Source: CAIJXB01 sp964455905 (GTDB lineage Bacteria > Chlamydiota > Chlamydiia > Chlamydiales > Rhabdochlamydiaceae). Taken from it: 64,000 bases of DNA. Location: contig CAYVYN010000001.1 in NCBI GenBank assembly GCA_964455905.1, positions 62,001-126,000 of the forward strand, written 5' to 3'. Each line of letters begins with the position of its first letter. The stretch's first letter is position 1. The position numbers were made by a program, and so were the translations under genes. The notes under the pieces are model-generated. The model did no database searches. It was not told the DNA's origin and saw only the letters and a program-made list of their open reading frames with translations. This document shows, piece after piece, positions 17,441-27,275 of this stretch.

Positions 17441-18717
17441 GCTAAACTCAATAGTAAAAGTTTAGAACGAAGCGACTCTATCTCTATTTTATCTAAAATC
17501 TCTCCACAAAAACCCTGGGTTAAAAGAGCCCTTGCTGTATTTAAGGAAATACCTCTAGCTCTTAAGTATAAGAGTTGATCTTCTTCAAGCTGCGAAATCG
17601 TCGATCCATGAGAGGCTTTTACATCATCTGCAAAAATTTCTAAATTAGGCTTAGAAAAAACCATAGCAAGATCTGATAAAACTAGGTTTTTATTTAACTG
17701 ATACGCTTCTGTTTTTTGCGCTACGCGTTGCACGTAGATTTTCCCAGTAAAACTTGACCTACTCTTAGACAAAAGAACATTTTTAAATAACTGATAAGAC
17801 CGGCAAGACTCCGCTCTATGTTCAACATGAACATTTACATGCGCCTGATTAGATCCATTTAAAGGAGATAATCCGACTAGCTCCGCCTCAGCCCTTTCTC
17901 CCAATAAAACAACCTTATAATCATAACGCTGAAGATAGCCTCCAAAAGTCACTAGGTGTGATTTAAAAAAGCTCCCTTTTTTTAAAGTTGCTCTAAGAAA
18001 AGAAAAGCTCCCCCCTCGAGTATCTATTGGAAAGTGGGCTGTATGATGACAAATTGCTCTCTCTTCTAAAGAAACATCTAAAAAGCCATTATAAAAAGCT
18101 GCATCGCCTTGAACAGAACTCACAACCTTCACTTCTCCCTGCGCTCCGACAAAAAAATGCACGCGAGGCATGCAAACAACCTCTTTTCCTGTCTGTAAGA
18201 AAATGCATTGTATAGGGACTTCTACTCTAACCTTAGGAGGCACATAGAGAAAAAGACCTTCCTTGTATAAAGCACCATTTAAAAGAGCCAACGGGTCCGA
18301 CTCTTCTTGGACAAGCATCTGCATACGGTGTTTTAAATAAGCGCTATAAGAACCTGCTAAAGCAGTAGATAAAGGAAGTACAACAACTTGCTTAGGAAGC
18401 CCTTCAATAGCAGAATACTCTGGAGCAAACACCCCATCGACAAAGACAAAATAGCTATGTGAACTTTCTGGCAGTAATAATTCTTTAATCTCTTCGACTA
18501 AATTTTGCTGCTTCCCCTCAAAAACCTCGTCATAAAGCCTAGCTAAAGGCACATATTGAAAATTTTCTTTGGTTTTATCTGGTAAGCCTAAAGATAAAAA
18601 CTTATCAAAACACATCTTCTGGAAGGAAAACAAAGAAGTGTCTGGTTTTTCCAAAAAGAGCTGTTTTAATCTATCTAGAAAAGCCTCTTTACCCACATCA
18701 AGTAAGTCCACCGTCAT
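17428..18717 (-). CDS. sufD: Fe-S cluster assembly protein SufD
   Basis: SufD pairs with SufB and SufC in the Fe-S scaffold complex. The 429-residue protein has a diverged N-terminal half and the conserved C-terminal beta-helix region with NLEIFADDVKASHGSTISQL and LLYLRARGIS (residues about 360-395), the SufB/SufD hallmark. It overlaps sufC by 4 nt (ATGA) and sufS by 13 nt. The weak N-terminal conservation is normal for SufD. Confidence 0.94.
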   Translation of the reverse strand: MTVDLLDVGKEAFLDRLKQLFLEKPDTSLFSFQKMCFDKFLSLGLPDKTKENFQYVPLARLYDEVFEGKQQNLVEEIKELLLPESSHSYFVFVDGVFAPEYSAIEGLPKQVVVLPLSTALAGSYSAYLKHRMQMLVQEESDPLALLNGALYKEGLFLYVPPKVRVEVPIQCIFLQTGKEVVCMPRVHFFVGAQGEVKVVSSVQGDAAFYNGFLDVSLEERAICHHTAHFPIDTRGGSFSFLRATLKKGSFFKSHLVTFGGYLQRYDYKVVLLGERAEAELVGLSPLNGSNQAHVNVHVEHRAESCRSYQLFKNVLLSKSRSSFTGKIYVQRVAQKTEAYQLNKNLVLSDLAMVFSKPNLEIFADDVKASHGSTISQLEEDQLLYLRARGISLNTARALLTQGFCGEILDKIEIESLRSKLLLLSLACLK

Positions 18718-19487
18718 AAAAACACCTTTCCATCTTCTAAAGAAGATTTAAACTGCTCATACCCTTTTTCCTCTAGATCAAGGGCTAAACTCGCATCTCC
18801 AGATAAAACAATCTTCCCATCTACAAGAACATGAACAAAATGAGGCCGAATATAGTCTAGTAACCTTTGGTAGTGCGTAATTAAAAGAAGTGATTTTTCT
18901 GGGTTCATAAACTGATTCACACCTTCTGCAACTATTTTCATAGCATCTATATCGAGGCCAGAATCTGTCTCGTCTAAAATCGCAAAGAAAGGATCTAAAA
19001 TCGACATCTGGAGAATTTCATTTCGTTTTTTTTCCCCACCCGAAAACCCCTCATTAATATTACGCTCAACAAACTCTTTACGAACCTGGCAAAGAGCCAT
19101 TTTATCTTTTAAAATTTGATTGAACTCTTCTTCTGCCAACGGTTCTTGGTTTAAAAATTTCCGTTTTGCATTTAATGCAGCGAGTAAAAAATTCACATTC
19201 GTGATGCCGGGAATTTCTACAGGATACTGAAACCCCATAAAAAGCCCTCTATGAGCTCTTTCTTCAGGTTCTAAATCTAAAATATTTTCACCGCGAAAAA
19301 TAATCTCTCCATGTAAAACTTCATACGAAGAATCTCCCGCTAACACTTTTGCCAAAGTAGACTTTCCAGCGCCATTAGGCCCCATAATTGCATGAATTTC
19401 TCCAGGCTCTATTTTCAAAGAAAGTCCCTTTAAAATCATTTTGCCTTCAGTTGCAACTGTTAAATTTTTAATCTCTAGCATATTCAC
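18714..19487 (-). CDS. sufC: Fe-S assembly ATPase SufC
   Basis: SufC is the ABC-type ATPase that drives the SufBCD scaffold. The 257 residues hold Walker A GPNGAGKST (about 36-44), the SufC-type signature FSGGEKKRNEILQM, Walker B FAILDETDSGLD, and the switch His in LLITHYQRLL. No membrane part, as expected for this soluble ABC protein. It starts 14 nt after the sufB stop. Confidence 0.97.
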   Translation of the reverse strand: MNMLEIKNLTVATEGKMILKGLSLKIEPGEIHAIMGPNGAGKSTLAKVLAGDSSYEVLHGEIIFRGENILDLEPEERAHRGLFMGFQYPVEIPGITNVNFLLAALNAKRKFLNQEPLAEEEFNQILKDKMALCQVRKEFVERNINEGFSGGEKKRNEILQMSILDPFFAILDETDSGLDIDAMKIVAEGVNQFMNPEKSLLLITHYQRLLDYIRPHFVHVLVDGKIVLSGDASLALDLEEKGYEQFKSSLEDGKVFL

Positions 19488-19501
19488 AATCCTCTTTTTA
19501 C

Positions 19502-20965
19502 TTATCCAACTGAATGTTCTAATTTTAAAGCGAGCAACTTTTGCGCTTCGATAGCAAATTCTAACGGAAGTTCTTTAATCACTTCCTTACAAAAACCACT
19601 TAAAATCATGTGAATCGCATCCTCTTTTGCAATACCTCTTGCCTGAAGATAAAATAGCTGCTCTTCACTCATCTTCGAAGTAGAAGCCTCGTGCTCTACT
19701 TGACTTGTTGCATTAGCTACTTCAATATACGGGAAAGTGTTTGCTGAGCAAAGATCTCCGACAAGCATCGAATCACATTGAGTATAGTTACGACTTTTTT
19801 CTGCCTTAGGAGACACCTTAACAAGGCCTCGATATGTATTATGTGAATGATCTGCCGATATCCCCTTAGAAACTATCGTAGAGCGAGTCCCCTTACCTAA
19901 ATGAATCATTTTGGTGCCAGTGTCAGCCTGCATGTAGCCATTAGTAAGCGCTACAGAATAAAACTCTCCAATAGACCCATCGCCTTGTAAAATACAACTA
20001 GGGTACTTCCAAGTAATCGCAGCACCAGCCTCTACCTGCGTCCAAGAGATCTTTGATTTAACCCCTTGACACCTACCCCTTTTAGTTACAAAATTATAAA
20101 TTCCACCTTTTCCTGTCTTAGGATCTCCCGCATACCAATTTTGCACAGTGGAGTATTTAATTTCGGCTCTATCAAAAGCAATAAGCTCTACAACTGCCGC
20201 GTGCAACTGATTTGTATCATAAGAAGGCGCCGTGCATCCTTCAAGATAGCTTACGTAAGAGTCTTCTTCTGCAATAATTAACGTACGCTCAAACTGTCCG
20301 CTTTTTTTGTCATTAATCCTAAAATAGGTAGATAACTCCATAGGAGATCTCACCCCCTTAGGGATATACACAAAAGAGCCATCCGAAAACACAGCAGAAT
20401 TTAATGCTGAAAAATAATTATCTCCAGCAGGAACGACACTTCCTAAATATTTTTCTAAAAGTTCAGGATATTTCTCGACAGCTTCTGAAATAGAACAAAG
20501 AACAACACCCGCTTCTTGAAGCGTTTTTTGAAAGGTTGTCCCTATAGAAGTTGAATCAAAAACAACATCAATAGCTACATTGGTCAGGCGTTTTTGCTCA
20601 TCTAGAGGCACACCCAACTTAGCAAACGTCTTTAAAAGCTCTGGATCAACTTGATCTAGACTGTCAAGCTTCTGCTTCACTTTTGGAGCAGAATAATAGG
20701 AAATCGACTGAAAATCAATGGGTTGAATTTGTAAATTGGCCCAATTAGGCTCCTTCATGGTAAGCCACTTTCTATAAGCCTTTAAACGAAACTCCAGCAA
20801 AAAGGAAGGTTCATTTTTCTTTGCAGAAATAGCTCTTACTACTTCCTCACTTAAACCTGGAGGGAAGCTTTCTGTTTCGATTTCGGTAGAAAAACCGTAT
20901 TTATACTCTGCAGCCTGAAATTCCGACTGGATGGCTACTTCTTCTAATGACATAAATCTACTCAA
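19502..20965 (-). CDS. sufB: Fe-S cluster scaffold SufB
   Basis: SufB is the main scaffold on which the Fe-S cluster is built. The 487-residue protein has the conserved blocks VFSDGSFVYIPKGVRSP, SYLEGCTAP, WYAGD, TKRGRC, SWTQVEAG with ITWKYPS, and the C-terminal ANTFPYIEV plus HEASTSKMSEEQLFYL. Length and order match bacterial SufB. First gene of the minus-strand suf operon, 62 nt after kdsB, so it may be read from its own or the kdsB promoter. Confidence 0.97.
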   Translation of the reverse strand: MSRFMSLEEVAIQSEFQAAEYKYGFSTEIETESFPPGLSEEVVRAISAKKNEPSFLLEFRLKAYRKWLTMKEPNWANLQIQPIDFQSISYYSAPKVKQKLDSLDQVDPELLKTFAKLGVPLDEQKRLTNVAIDVVFDSTSIGTTFQKTLQEAGVVLCSISEAVEKYPELLEKYLGSVVPAGDNYFSALNSAVFSDGSFVYIPKGVRSPMELSTYFRINDKKSGQFERTLIIAEEDSYVSYLEGCTAPSYDTNQLHAAVVELIAFDRAEIKYSTVQNWYAGDPKTGKGGIYNFVTKRGRCQGVKSKISWTQVEAGAAITWKYPSCILQGDGSIGEFYSVALTNGYMQADTGTKMIHLGKGTRSTIVSKGISADHSHNTYRGLVKVSPKAEKSRNYTQCDSMLVGDLCSANTFPYIEVANATSQVEHEASTSKMSEEQLFYLQARGIAKEDAIHMILSGFCKEVIKELPLEFAIEAQKLLALKLEHSVG

Positions 20966-21027
20966 AAAAAATTCTGATCGCCTTAAATAATAGCTTAAAA
21001 GAGATTATAAAGATACCCTATCCTCTT

Positions 21028-21783
21028 CTAATTAGAAAAAAAAGAGCCTGTTTTAAGATGCTTTTCTGCCAGCACCAAGTGCTCTAAAAGATCGATCCCT
21101 ATAGAGTTTTCTTTAGTCTCGTGCACCCTAATCTTTAATCCATTGAATAAAAAGCGAAGCTGCTCCAACATTTCAGCACTTTCGATCTCACAAGGAGGCA
21201 TCTTTGCGATCTTTCTTAAGGCCTGATCCGAATACGCATATAAACCAACATGCTTAAAATATTTTACAGGAACGCCACCTTCTCTGACATACGGAATAGG
21301 ACTCCTTGAAAAATACAAGGCGTCTGCTTTTTGATCACAAACGACCTTACAAATACTTGGATCTGAAGCTCTTACTGAATCAAGTTCTTGCTTTAACGTC
21401 CAAATATCTACTTCACTACTTTCACAAGACTGCAAAAGATCTTTTATGGCGCGTAAAGAAAGGAAGGGTTCGTCACCCTGCCAGTTGACCCAAACATCTC
21501 CTTCAAGCAAGCCCCTTTTCTGAATCTCTATTAGACGCTCTGTTCCATTTTGACAATCTTCAGAAGTCATAACAAAGCGAGCCCCAATACTCTCAGCAAC
21601 AAGAGCAACCTCTTTAGAATCAATAGCCAAAACTATCTCATCAAAAAAAGGGATCTTAGAAGCAGCCTCCCAGGTTCTTTGAATCAAAGGCTTACCACCA
21701 AGAAGAGCCAGGACTTTACCTGGAAACCTGGTAGATTTAAGCCTTGCAGGAATAACGCAAATAATTTTTTTATTTCCAATCAT
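21028..21783 (-). CDS. kdsB: 3-deoxy-manno-octulosonate cytidylyltransferase (CMP-KDO synthetase)
   Basis: KdsB activates KDO as CMP-KDO for lipopolysaccharide inner-core synthesis in the cytoplasm. The 251 residues begin IPARLKSTRFPGKVLALLGGKPLIQRTWE-type sequence (motif about residues 11-38) and contain DCQNGTERL, NWQGDEPFL, YFSRSPIPYVR and the KHVGLYAYS block. All are standard KdsB signatures and length is normal. Shows that this organism makes KDO-containing LPS. Confidence 0.96.
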   Translation of the reverse strand: MIGNKKIICVIPARLKSTRFPGKVLALLGGKPLIQRTWEAASKIPFFDEIVLAIDSKEVALVAESIGARFVMTSEDCQNGTERLIEIQKRGLLEGDVWVNWQGDEPFLSLRAIKDLLQSCESSEVDIWTLKQELDSVRASDPSICKVVCDQKADALYFSRSPIPYVREGGVPVKYFKHVGLYAYSDQALRKIAKMPPCEIESAEMLEQLRFLFNGLKIRVHETKENSIGIDLLEHLVLAEKHLKTGSFFSN

Positions 21784-21956
21784 ACTTCGATAATAGCAAA
21801 TTTAACGGTAACTAAGCAAAAGTTTTTTGCAAAACAAAAAAGCCAAGAAACTTAAAAGACAAAAATAAAAAATGACAGGTTTGTAATTTAAACAAATAGG
21901 AGATTACAATCATAAAAGGAGCAGACCCTCAGCTAAACTTTACTACCCTAAAAAAC

Positions 21957-23180
21957 CTATACAGACACCCTTTTCTGTAAATATTTTCTATATTTCGGTA
22001 GATACCAAACAAAACAGCCGTAAGAAACAGCCATCACCAAGACCAAAAAGATAATACTATTTAGGCCAATATATCTATCTATCATAACGCTAACAACATA
22101 AGTAGCTAACATCTGTAAGACAGCCGAAGTTAGACTAACAACAGAAAGAGCTCTTCCCATGTATTCATTCGAAACATTTTTCATAAGGATTGAGTTTAAA
22201 ATTATTTTAATAGAGGAATTAGAGAGCCCAAAGAAAAAAAATAGAGGAGAAGAAACCATCGCATCTCGATTAAAAAATAAAAACATCAAAGCCATCACAC
22301 CAACTGATAAGCATATGTTAATAGACGCGACATGCGAGTACTTCGAAAGAACATACATAATAACAAGGCCCGCCATTCCCCCTCCCACCCCATAACTCAT
22401 GTTCATAATTCCATACATAACGACATCTGAACCTAAATGATTCGAGACATAGTGTGGCATAACAGTATTCAACATAACAGTAGCCACATAGGGTAAAACC
22501 ATGATCACCGCAAAAATAAACATCCAGACATGAGACCTTAAATAGTGGTATCCCTGTGCATACTTGTGAATAAGACGATCCTTAACTGTCTTATAAACCA
22601 AAGACTCATGCTCTATGGTATAAAGTAAAATATTGGAAACAAAAAACGACAATACTTCTATACCAAGGATTACTTTTATTCCAAACAAGTTATAAAGAAT
22701 TCCTGTTAACAAACCAGATACCAACATACTAGCTTGTATGCTGACTTCTATAAAAGACTGCCACCTAACAATGTCTTTTTGGTCTATCAGCTCCTGCATA
22801 AAGGCCCTAGAAGCAGACATGTATACATGAAGACCAAGTCCCCCCACGAAAGCGAGCAAATACGCAAAAAGAATATTAAACTGGTTATAAGACATGAAGC
22901 AAATTATAACAGATATAAATAAAGCCCTTAAAAAATTAGAAAAAACAAGAATAGACTTTCTGTTAAAATGATCTGAAATAGCCCCAGCAAAAAAAGCTGC
23001 AATTACTCCACCTAAAATCCCAAGCAACATAACAATTCCTACGGAATTGCTATCCCCGGTTTTTTGAAAAACGAACCAATTAAGACTAACAAAAGACATT
23101 CCTGAACCAAACTGGGAGATCACATCACAAAGCAAATATCTTCTAGCGTTGCGTTTTTTTCTTCTTACCGTTGCAGCCAT
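21957..23180 (-). CDS. MFS transporter (MefA-like efflux family)
   Basis: I start at ATG 23180 (MAATVRRKKRN), because the 41 residues of open frame upstream do not look like an MFS N-terminus. The ~407-residue protein has 12 predicted helices. Visible features are FGSGMSFVSLNWFVFQKTG (helix 1), the loop motif GAISDHFNRKSILVFSNF near residue 85, and FGIKVILGIEVLSFF in the middle. This fits the MefA/MFS_3 type of drug or metabolite exporter. Substrate unknown. It stands alone, with AT-rich DNA on both sides. Confidence 0.8.
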   Translation of the reverse strand: MAATVRRKKRNARRYLLCDVISQFGSGMSFVSLNWFVFQKTGDSNSVGIVMLLGILGGVIAAFFAGAISDHFNRKSILVFSNFLRALFISVIICFMSYNQFNILFAYLLAFVGGLGLHVYMSASRAFMQELIDQKDIVRWQSFIEVSIQASMLVSGLLTGILYNLFGIKVILGIEVLSFFVSNILLYTIEHESLVYKTVKDRLIHKYAQGYHYLRSHVWMFIFAVIMVLPYVATVMLNTVMPHYVSNHLGSDVVMYGIMNMSYGVGGGMAGLVIMYVLSKYSHVASINICLSVGVMALMFLFFNRDAMVSSPLFFFFGLSNSSIKIILNSILMKNVSNEYMGRALSVVSLTSAVLQMLATYVVSVMIDRYIGLNSIIFLVLVMAVSYGCFVWYLPKYRKYLQKRVSV

Positions 23181-23482
23181 ACAAAAACTCTTACTATAAT
23201 CTAAATACAAAGGATAGATTGTAATTAAATCTCTTTTTTTTGAAATAGAAAAATATATATTTTTGAATAACGAAATCAAATCTAAAAAACCATTCAAAAA
23301 CACAATTTCTCGGATCTAACAATCCTTTCCACAAAAAAAGCTCCAACTGCCCTAAAGTCTCAATTAAAAAAACTAAATAAATACAGGCAAAATTAAAACT
23401 AGTTAATTTCAATAATATAAACAGTATTTTATTTAAAAAAATAATTAATTATGACAACATTAAATTTTAACAAGGAAATGGT

Positions 23483-26473
23483 ATGAGTTCGGATTTCAGT
23501 ATACAAGCAAGACCTAGAGCCTTGAATCTCACCGAAAAACTACCAGACAGCACAGCAAAACGCTTAGAAACTCGAATTTGGGCTCCCACGCAAACTTCGA
23601 CTACCTCAATCAAGGACTTCACATGGAGCCTAGGAACTGAAGATTGTGAAAAACCTATTCAACAACTATACAAAGCCACGGTTGAATGCTCAACAAGTAA
23701 ACAACTAAGTCTCTCATGGAGTAGCGCTCAATCTCGTTTGCCTCCGATGACAGAGTCGCATAGCGGCTCCCAAGCCCTATGGGATTCTAGCGTTTTAGCT
23801 CTAAGCAGAAGCGCCTCTAGTGAAAATACAACCGATGAGGAAGTGCAGTCACCCCCTATAAATCAATCTCCGGCTGAAACATCTAGAACTCAGCAACAAA
23901 TAAGTCGTACCAGCGAAGGAATAAAAACTGTAAAAGATACACTCCCAAATAAAACAGAGATAATTATAGCTCTTAGATTGGAAGGCTATACTCCTCTAAT
24001 ACAAAAAAAAATCATAGACTGTTATACATCACAAAAAACAACCCTTGATTTAAGGGGTTGTGGACTTTCAGAGATTCCAACCTGCCTTTCTACCGACTTC
24101 CCCTGGCTTTCTAAACTAAATCTTTCTAACAATCAATTAACCTCCTGCTTTTTTAAACATGACCGCCTAATAGATCTAAATCTTTCCAAAAACAAACTAA
24201 GCACAGTAGACATAGATTGTACTAAGCTTGAAACCTTAAACTTATCTAATAATAAATTGACTCATTTTGATCCTGCTGATCATTTTGTTAATCTAGACGA
24301 TTCAATGTCTCCATTTCTTAATAGCGCTAAAGGCTTACCAGCCCTAATCGATCTAAACATTGCTAACAACGAGCTCACCTCTCTACCAAAAAACCTACAA
24401 TTTCTACACAAACTACGGTGCGAAGGCAACAATTTAACAAAAACACAGAAACCTACAAGCCAATTTAATTTACACCCCACCGATAAAAAAACCATAAGCA
24501 AAGCTCTTACAGACAAGGGAACTCTAAGCCAAACTCTTGACTTAACGGGTTATAGCGTTAAAGTACAAACAAAAATCATAGACTGCTATCTTGCTCAAGA
24601 AGAATCTCTCGATTTAAGCTCTTGTGGACTTACTGAAATTCCATCCTGCCTTTCGGACTTTCCTTGGCTTTGCGATTTAAACCTCTCTCAAAACAATCTA
24701 ACTAGCTGCATTTTTGAACATCGAGAACTCTTATCTTTGAACCTTTCGAAAAACAAGCTAACCGTAGTAAATATAGATTGTGGCAATCTCAAAACCTTAA
24801 ATTTATTTCAAAATCAGTTAGCAGATTTTGATGGAGCGGGTCACCTCAAAGCTCTAGAAAATCTAAATATTGCCAAGAATTCTCTTAGTGAACTTCCCAA
24901 AAATTTACCTGCCCTAAAGCATCTACACTACCAAGGCAACAAATTAACAAAAATGCCAGACCTTAAGAACCAATTTCAATGTTTAGAGTATTTACATGTC
25001 GATATCACGACAGGAGCAAAAAGAAGCAGCCATAACAAACTTCAAGAATTTAAGGATTTGGCAGAAAGAGCAGAGGAGCTTGGGCTAGAAAACTATAGCT
25101 TTGATATTCAGCTAAAAATCATAAATTGCGATAAAGAAAAAAATAAAACCCTCGATTTAAGCGGTTGTGGACTTACTGAAATCCCCCCTTGCCTTTCTAC
25201 TGATTTTCCTTGGCTAAGCAACCTAGACCTTTCCAACAATAAACTAACCACCTGCTCTTTACGTCACCCAAACCTTTCAAAATTACATCTCAAAAACAAT
25301 CAATTAACGACCTTTACTGCGCTAATTCCTATGATCGCTCTCTTAGATTTATCAAATAATCAAATCGAAAGATTTCGAATCGATCCCAAAAATTTCACTA
25401 AGTTAGAGACCTTAATTTTTTCAAATAATCAGCTAACAAAGTTCACGCTTAATCTCACCAATCTAAAGAACCTGCAGCTTGACAATAATAAAATTAAAAC
25501 CCTAGATCTAGATTTTCCAATTTCCGAAGAACCCAATATAGATATTGATTTATCTTCAAGTGTTGACTCATCCGAATTACTCGTATTAAAAGACCCAGGA
25601 TCCTCGCATTCAAATCTCGTATTATTAGATTTGTCTGGCAATCAATTTGATAAATTTGAGGCTCCTTTCGGAATGTTTCCTAAACTAAGAAACCTTTTCA
25701 TGGATAACAACAAGCTCACAGATCTACCCAAAAACTTACCTTCTTTAGAAGAATTATCTTGCAAAAATAATCAAATAGCAAAAATTGCAGCTCGTCCAAG
25801 TCACTTCCCCAACCTAACTTTCTTGGATATAAAGGGCAATAAACTCTCATCTCCTCTAACCACAAAGTTTCCTAAACTAAACTCAGAATCTCTACAAACA
25901 GATTTTAATGATTTTTTAGTAGATGTTCAAAGGCTCAAGCTTGAAAACTACAGTTTTGATGTGCAACAAAAAATCATAACCTGCTTACGAGATAAAAGCC
26001 CTTCGTTAGACTTAAGTAACTGCAACCTTACTCAACTACCAAGATGCATAGAATCTCATCTATCCCATATAAAGGACCTAAATCTTTCTCACAACAATTT
26101 TTCAGGGGTTTTTAGAATATCCAGAAAGCACTTAGGATTAGAAAATTTAGATCTCTCTTTTAATAAAATTACAGGATTTAATAAAGATAAAGTAGCTGAT
26201 GGAAGTTCTGTCTACACTTCCACTCCGCCAAATTTAAAAAAATTAGATCTGTCGCATAATGAATTTCAAATATTTACATCTCGCCCTGGAAATTTAGATA
26301 AACTAGAAGATTTAAATCTTGCAAGTAACAAACTTTCTGTTTTTTCAGCAAGCAAAGACCAATATCCTGAATTAGAACACCTAGATCTTTCTTTTAATCC
26401 CGATCTTTCAGAAGATAACATTAATTTTTATGATGAATTAGAAATTATCCCTATCTTCCTAAAAACCCCCTAA
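23483..26473 (+). CDS. Large leucine-rich-repeat protein with four super-repeats, probable effector
   Basis: 996 residues, start fixed by AAGGAA at 23472-23477. The first ~150 residues are Ser/Thr/Gln-rich and likely disordered, with no Sec signal; such a region can carry a T3SS signal. The remainder is built from dozens of short LRRs (L.LSNN.LT type). Four modules start near residues 162, 351, 533 and 816. Each opens with a Y-S/T-x5-Q-x-KII-C segment, followed by a LDLSGCGLTEIP repeat and a DFPWL repeat. LRR proteins of intracellular bacteria often bind host proteins or serve as E3-ligase scaffolds; no catalytic domain is visible here. Confidence 0.8.
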   Translation: MSSDFSIQARPRALNLTEKLPDSTAKRLETRIWAPTQTSTTSIKDFTWSLGTEDCEKPIQQLYKATVECSTSKQLSLSWSSAQSRLPPMTESHSGSQALWDSSVLALSRSASSENTTDEEVQSPPINQSPAETSRTQQQISRTSEGIKTVKDTLPNKTEIIIALRLEGYTPLIQKKIIDCYTSQKTTLDLRGCGLSEIPTCLSTDFPWLSKLNLSNNQLTSCFFKHDRLIDLNLSKNKLSTVDIDCTKLETLNLSNNKLTHFDPADHFVNLDDSMSPFLNSAKGLPALIDLNIANNELTSLPKNLQFLHKLRCEGNNLTKTQKPTSQFNLHPTDKKTISKALTDKGTLSQTLDLTGYSVKVQTKIIDCYLAQEESLDLSSCGLTEIPSCLSDFPWLCDLNLSQNNLTSCIFEHRELLSLNLSKNKLTVVNIDCGNLKTLNLFQNQLADFDGAGHLKALENLNIAKNSLSELPKNLPALKHLHYQGNKLTKMPDLKNQFQCLEYLHVDITTGAKRSSHNKLQEFKDLAERAEELGLENYSFDIQLKIINCDKEKNKTLDLSGCGLTEIPPCLSTDFPWLSNLDLSNNKLTTCSLRHPNLSKLHLKNNQLTTFTALIPMIALLDLSNNQIERFRIDPKNFTKLETLIFSNNQLTKFTLNLTNLKNLQLDNNKIKTLDLDFPISEEPNIDIDLSSSVDSSELLVLKDPGSSHSNLVLLDLSGNQFDKFEAPFGMFPKLRNLFMDNNKLTDLPKNLPSLEELSCKNNQIAKIAARPSHFPNLTFLDIKGNKLSSPLTTKFPKLNSESLQTDFNDFLVDVQRLKLENYSFDVQQKIITCLRDKSPSLDLSNCNLTQLPRCIESHLSHIKDLNLSHNNFSGVFRISRKHLGLENLDLSFNKITGFNKDKVADGSSVYTSTPPNLKKLDLSHNEFQIFTSRPGNLDKLEDLNLASNKLSVFSASKDQYPELEHLDLSFNPDLSEDNINFYDELEIIPIFLKTP

Positions 26474-26530
26474 AGAAAAAGAATAGAACAACCTTCAATA
26501 GCCTTAAAAACAGGAAAAAATCTTTTTCTA

Positions 26531-27123
26531 CTACCGAATTTCCTCCTTGTTTTTATAAGCTCTTTCTCCTTCTACTATCCTAACAGCCTCTTCATATGTC
26601 TCTTTGTAAAATGTTATATATGTTTTATTAGGGCGGTCTAATAAATACTTAACCACGCCGTTGAGAACACCAAAGCAAGCTATTTTATCAAAAGGAACAT
26701 TCTTGCCATCGGGTTCCTTACTCCAAATATCAATCTCTATATTTTGGATAGGAAAGGGATACACATGAAGGTACGGCCTTACCTTTTTATCTGTATTAAT
26801 CGCAGACAAATAGCATTGCGAAGCATACACTAGTAGTTCTCTTGCTTTTTTTAAATCGACTTCTTGATAATAGTGAAAGCTCATAGCCTTATGGTAAATA
26901 TCACCCATCATCCCGCCTCCTGTCCCTATACAAACAAGTCCAATTTCTTTTTCAAGTTTTTCTGCGGTTCTTTTTGTAATTTGATTGGCTATGTTTTCAT
27001 AATCGATATCGACAAATGAAAACACATTCCCTCGACAATAAATTCTGGATCATTTTCTGTAACAGCAAGATTGGAATATACAAGTTTGACAAAAAGACAA
27101 AAAAAGAAAATAACGTAACGCAC
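26531..27123 (-). pseudogene. Frameshifted exported protein of unknown function
   Basis: The longest single frame (164 aa, GTG at 27025) lacks an N-terminus. In another frame, a GTG at 27123 behind GAGGGG encodes a good signal peptide (VRYVIFFFCLFVKLVYSN) and then TENDPEFIVEG up to the ATG at 27027. Adding one base in the GGAATGTG stretch would join the two parts into one protein reading ...VEGNVFSFVDIDY.... I therefore read it as a signal-peptide gene broken by a one-base deletion, unless the shift is a sequencing error. No family recognised; the body holds GLVCIGTGGGMMGDIYHKA and YPFPIQNIEIDIW. Confidence 0.5.
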
Positions 27124-27275
27124 ACTTACCCCTCAAAAAAATAAGAGAGCGAAGGTTACTCCTCTTTTTCTTTTGCGAAAAGAAAAAATCTTCTTCCTAA
27201 TAAATATATCTAAAAGCATTCTTAGCTCTTACAATAATAAAAAAACACTTGAAAGAACTAGAAAAAGGCTTCTTT

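Noticed and set aside
23181..23303. N-terminal extension of the MFS carrier from ATG 23303
   Set aside because: The 41 extra residues are AT-rich translation without family similarity, and the natural MFS start is at 23180.
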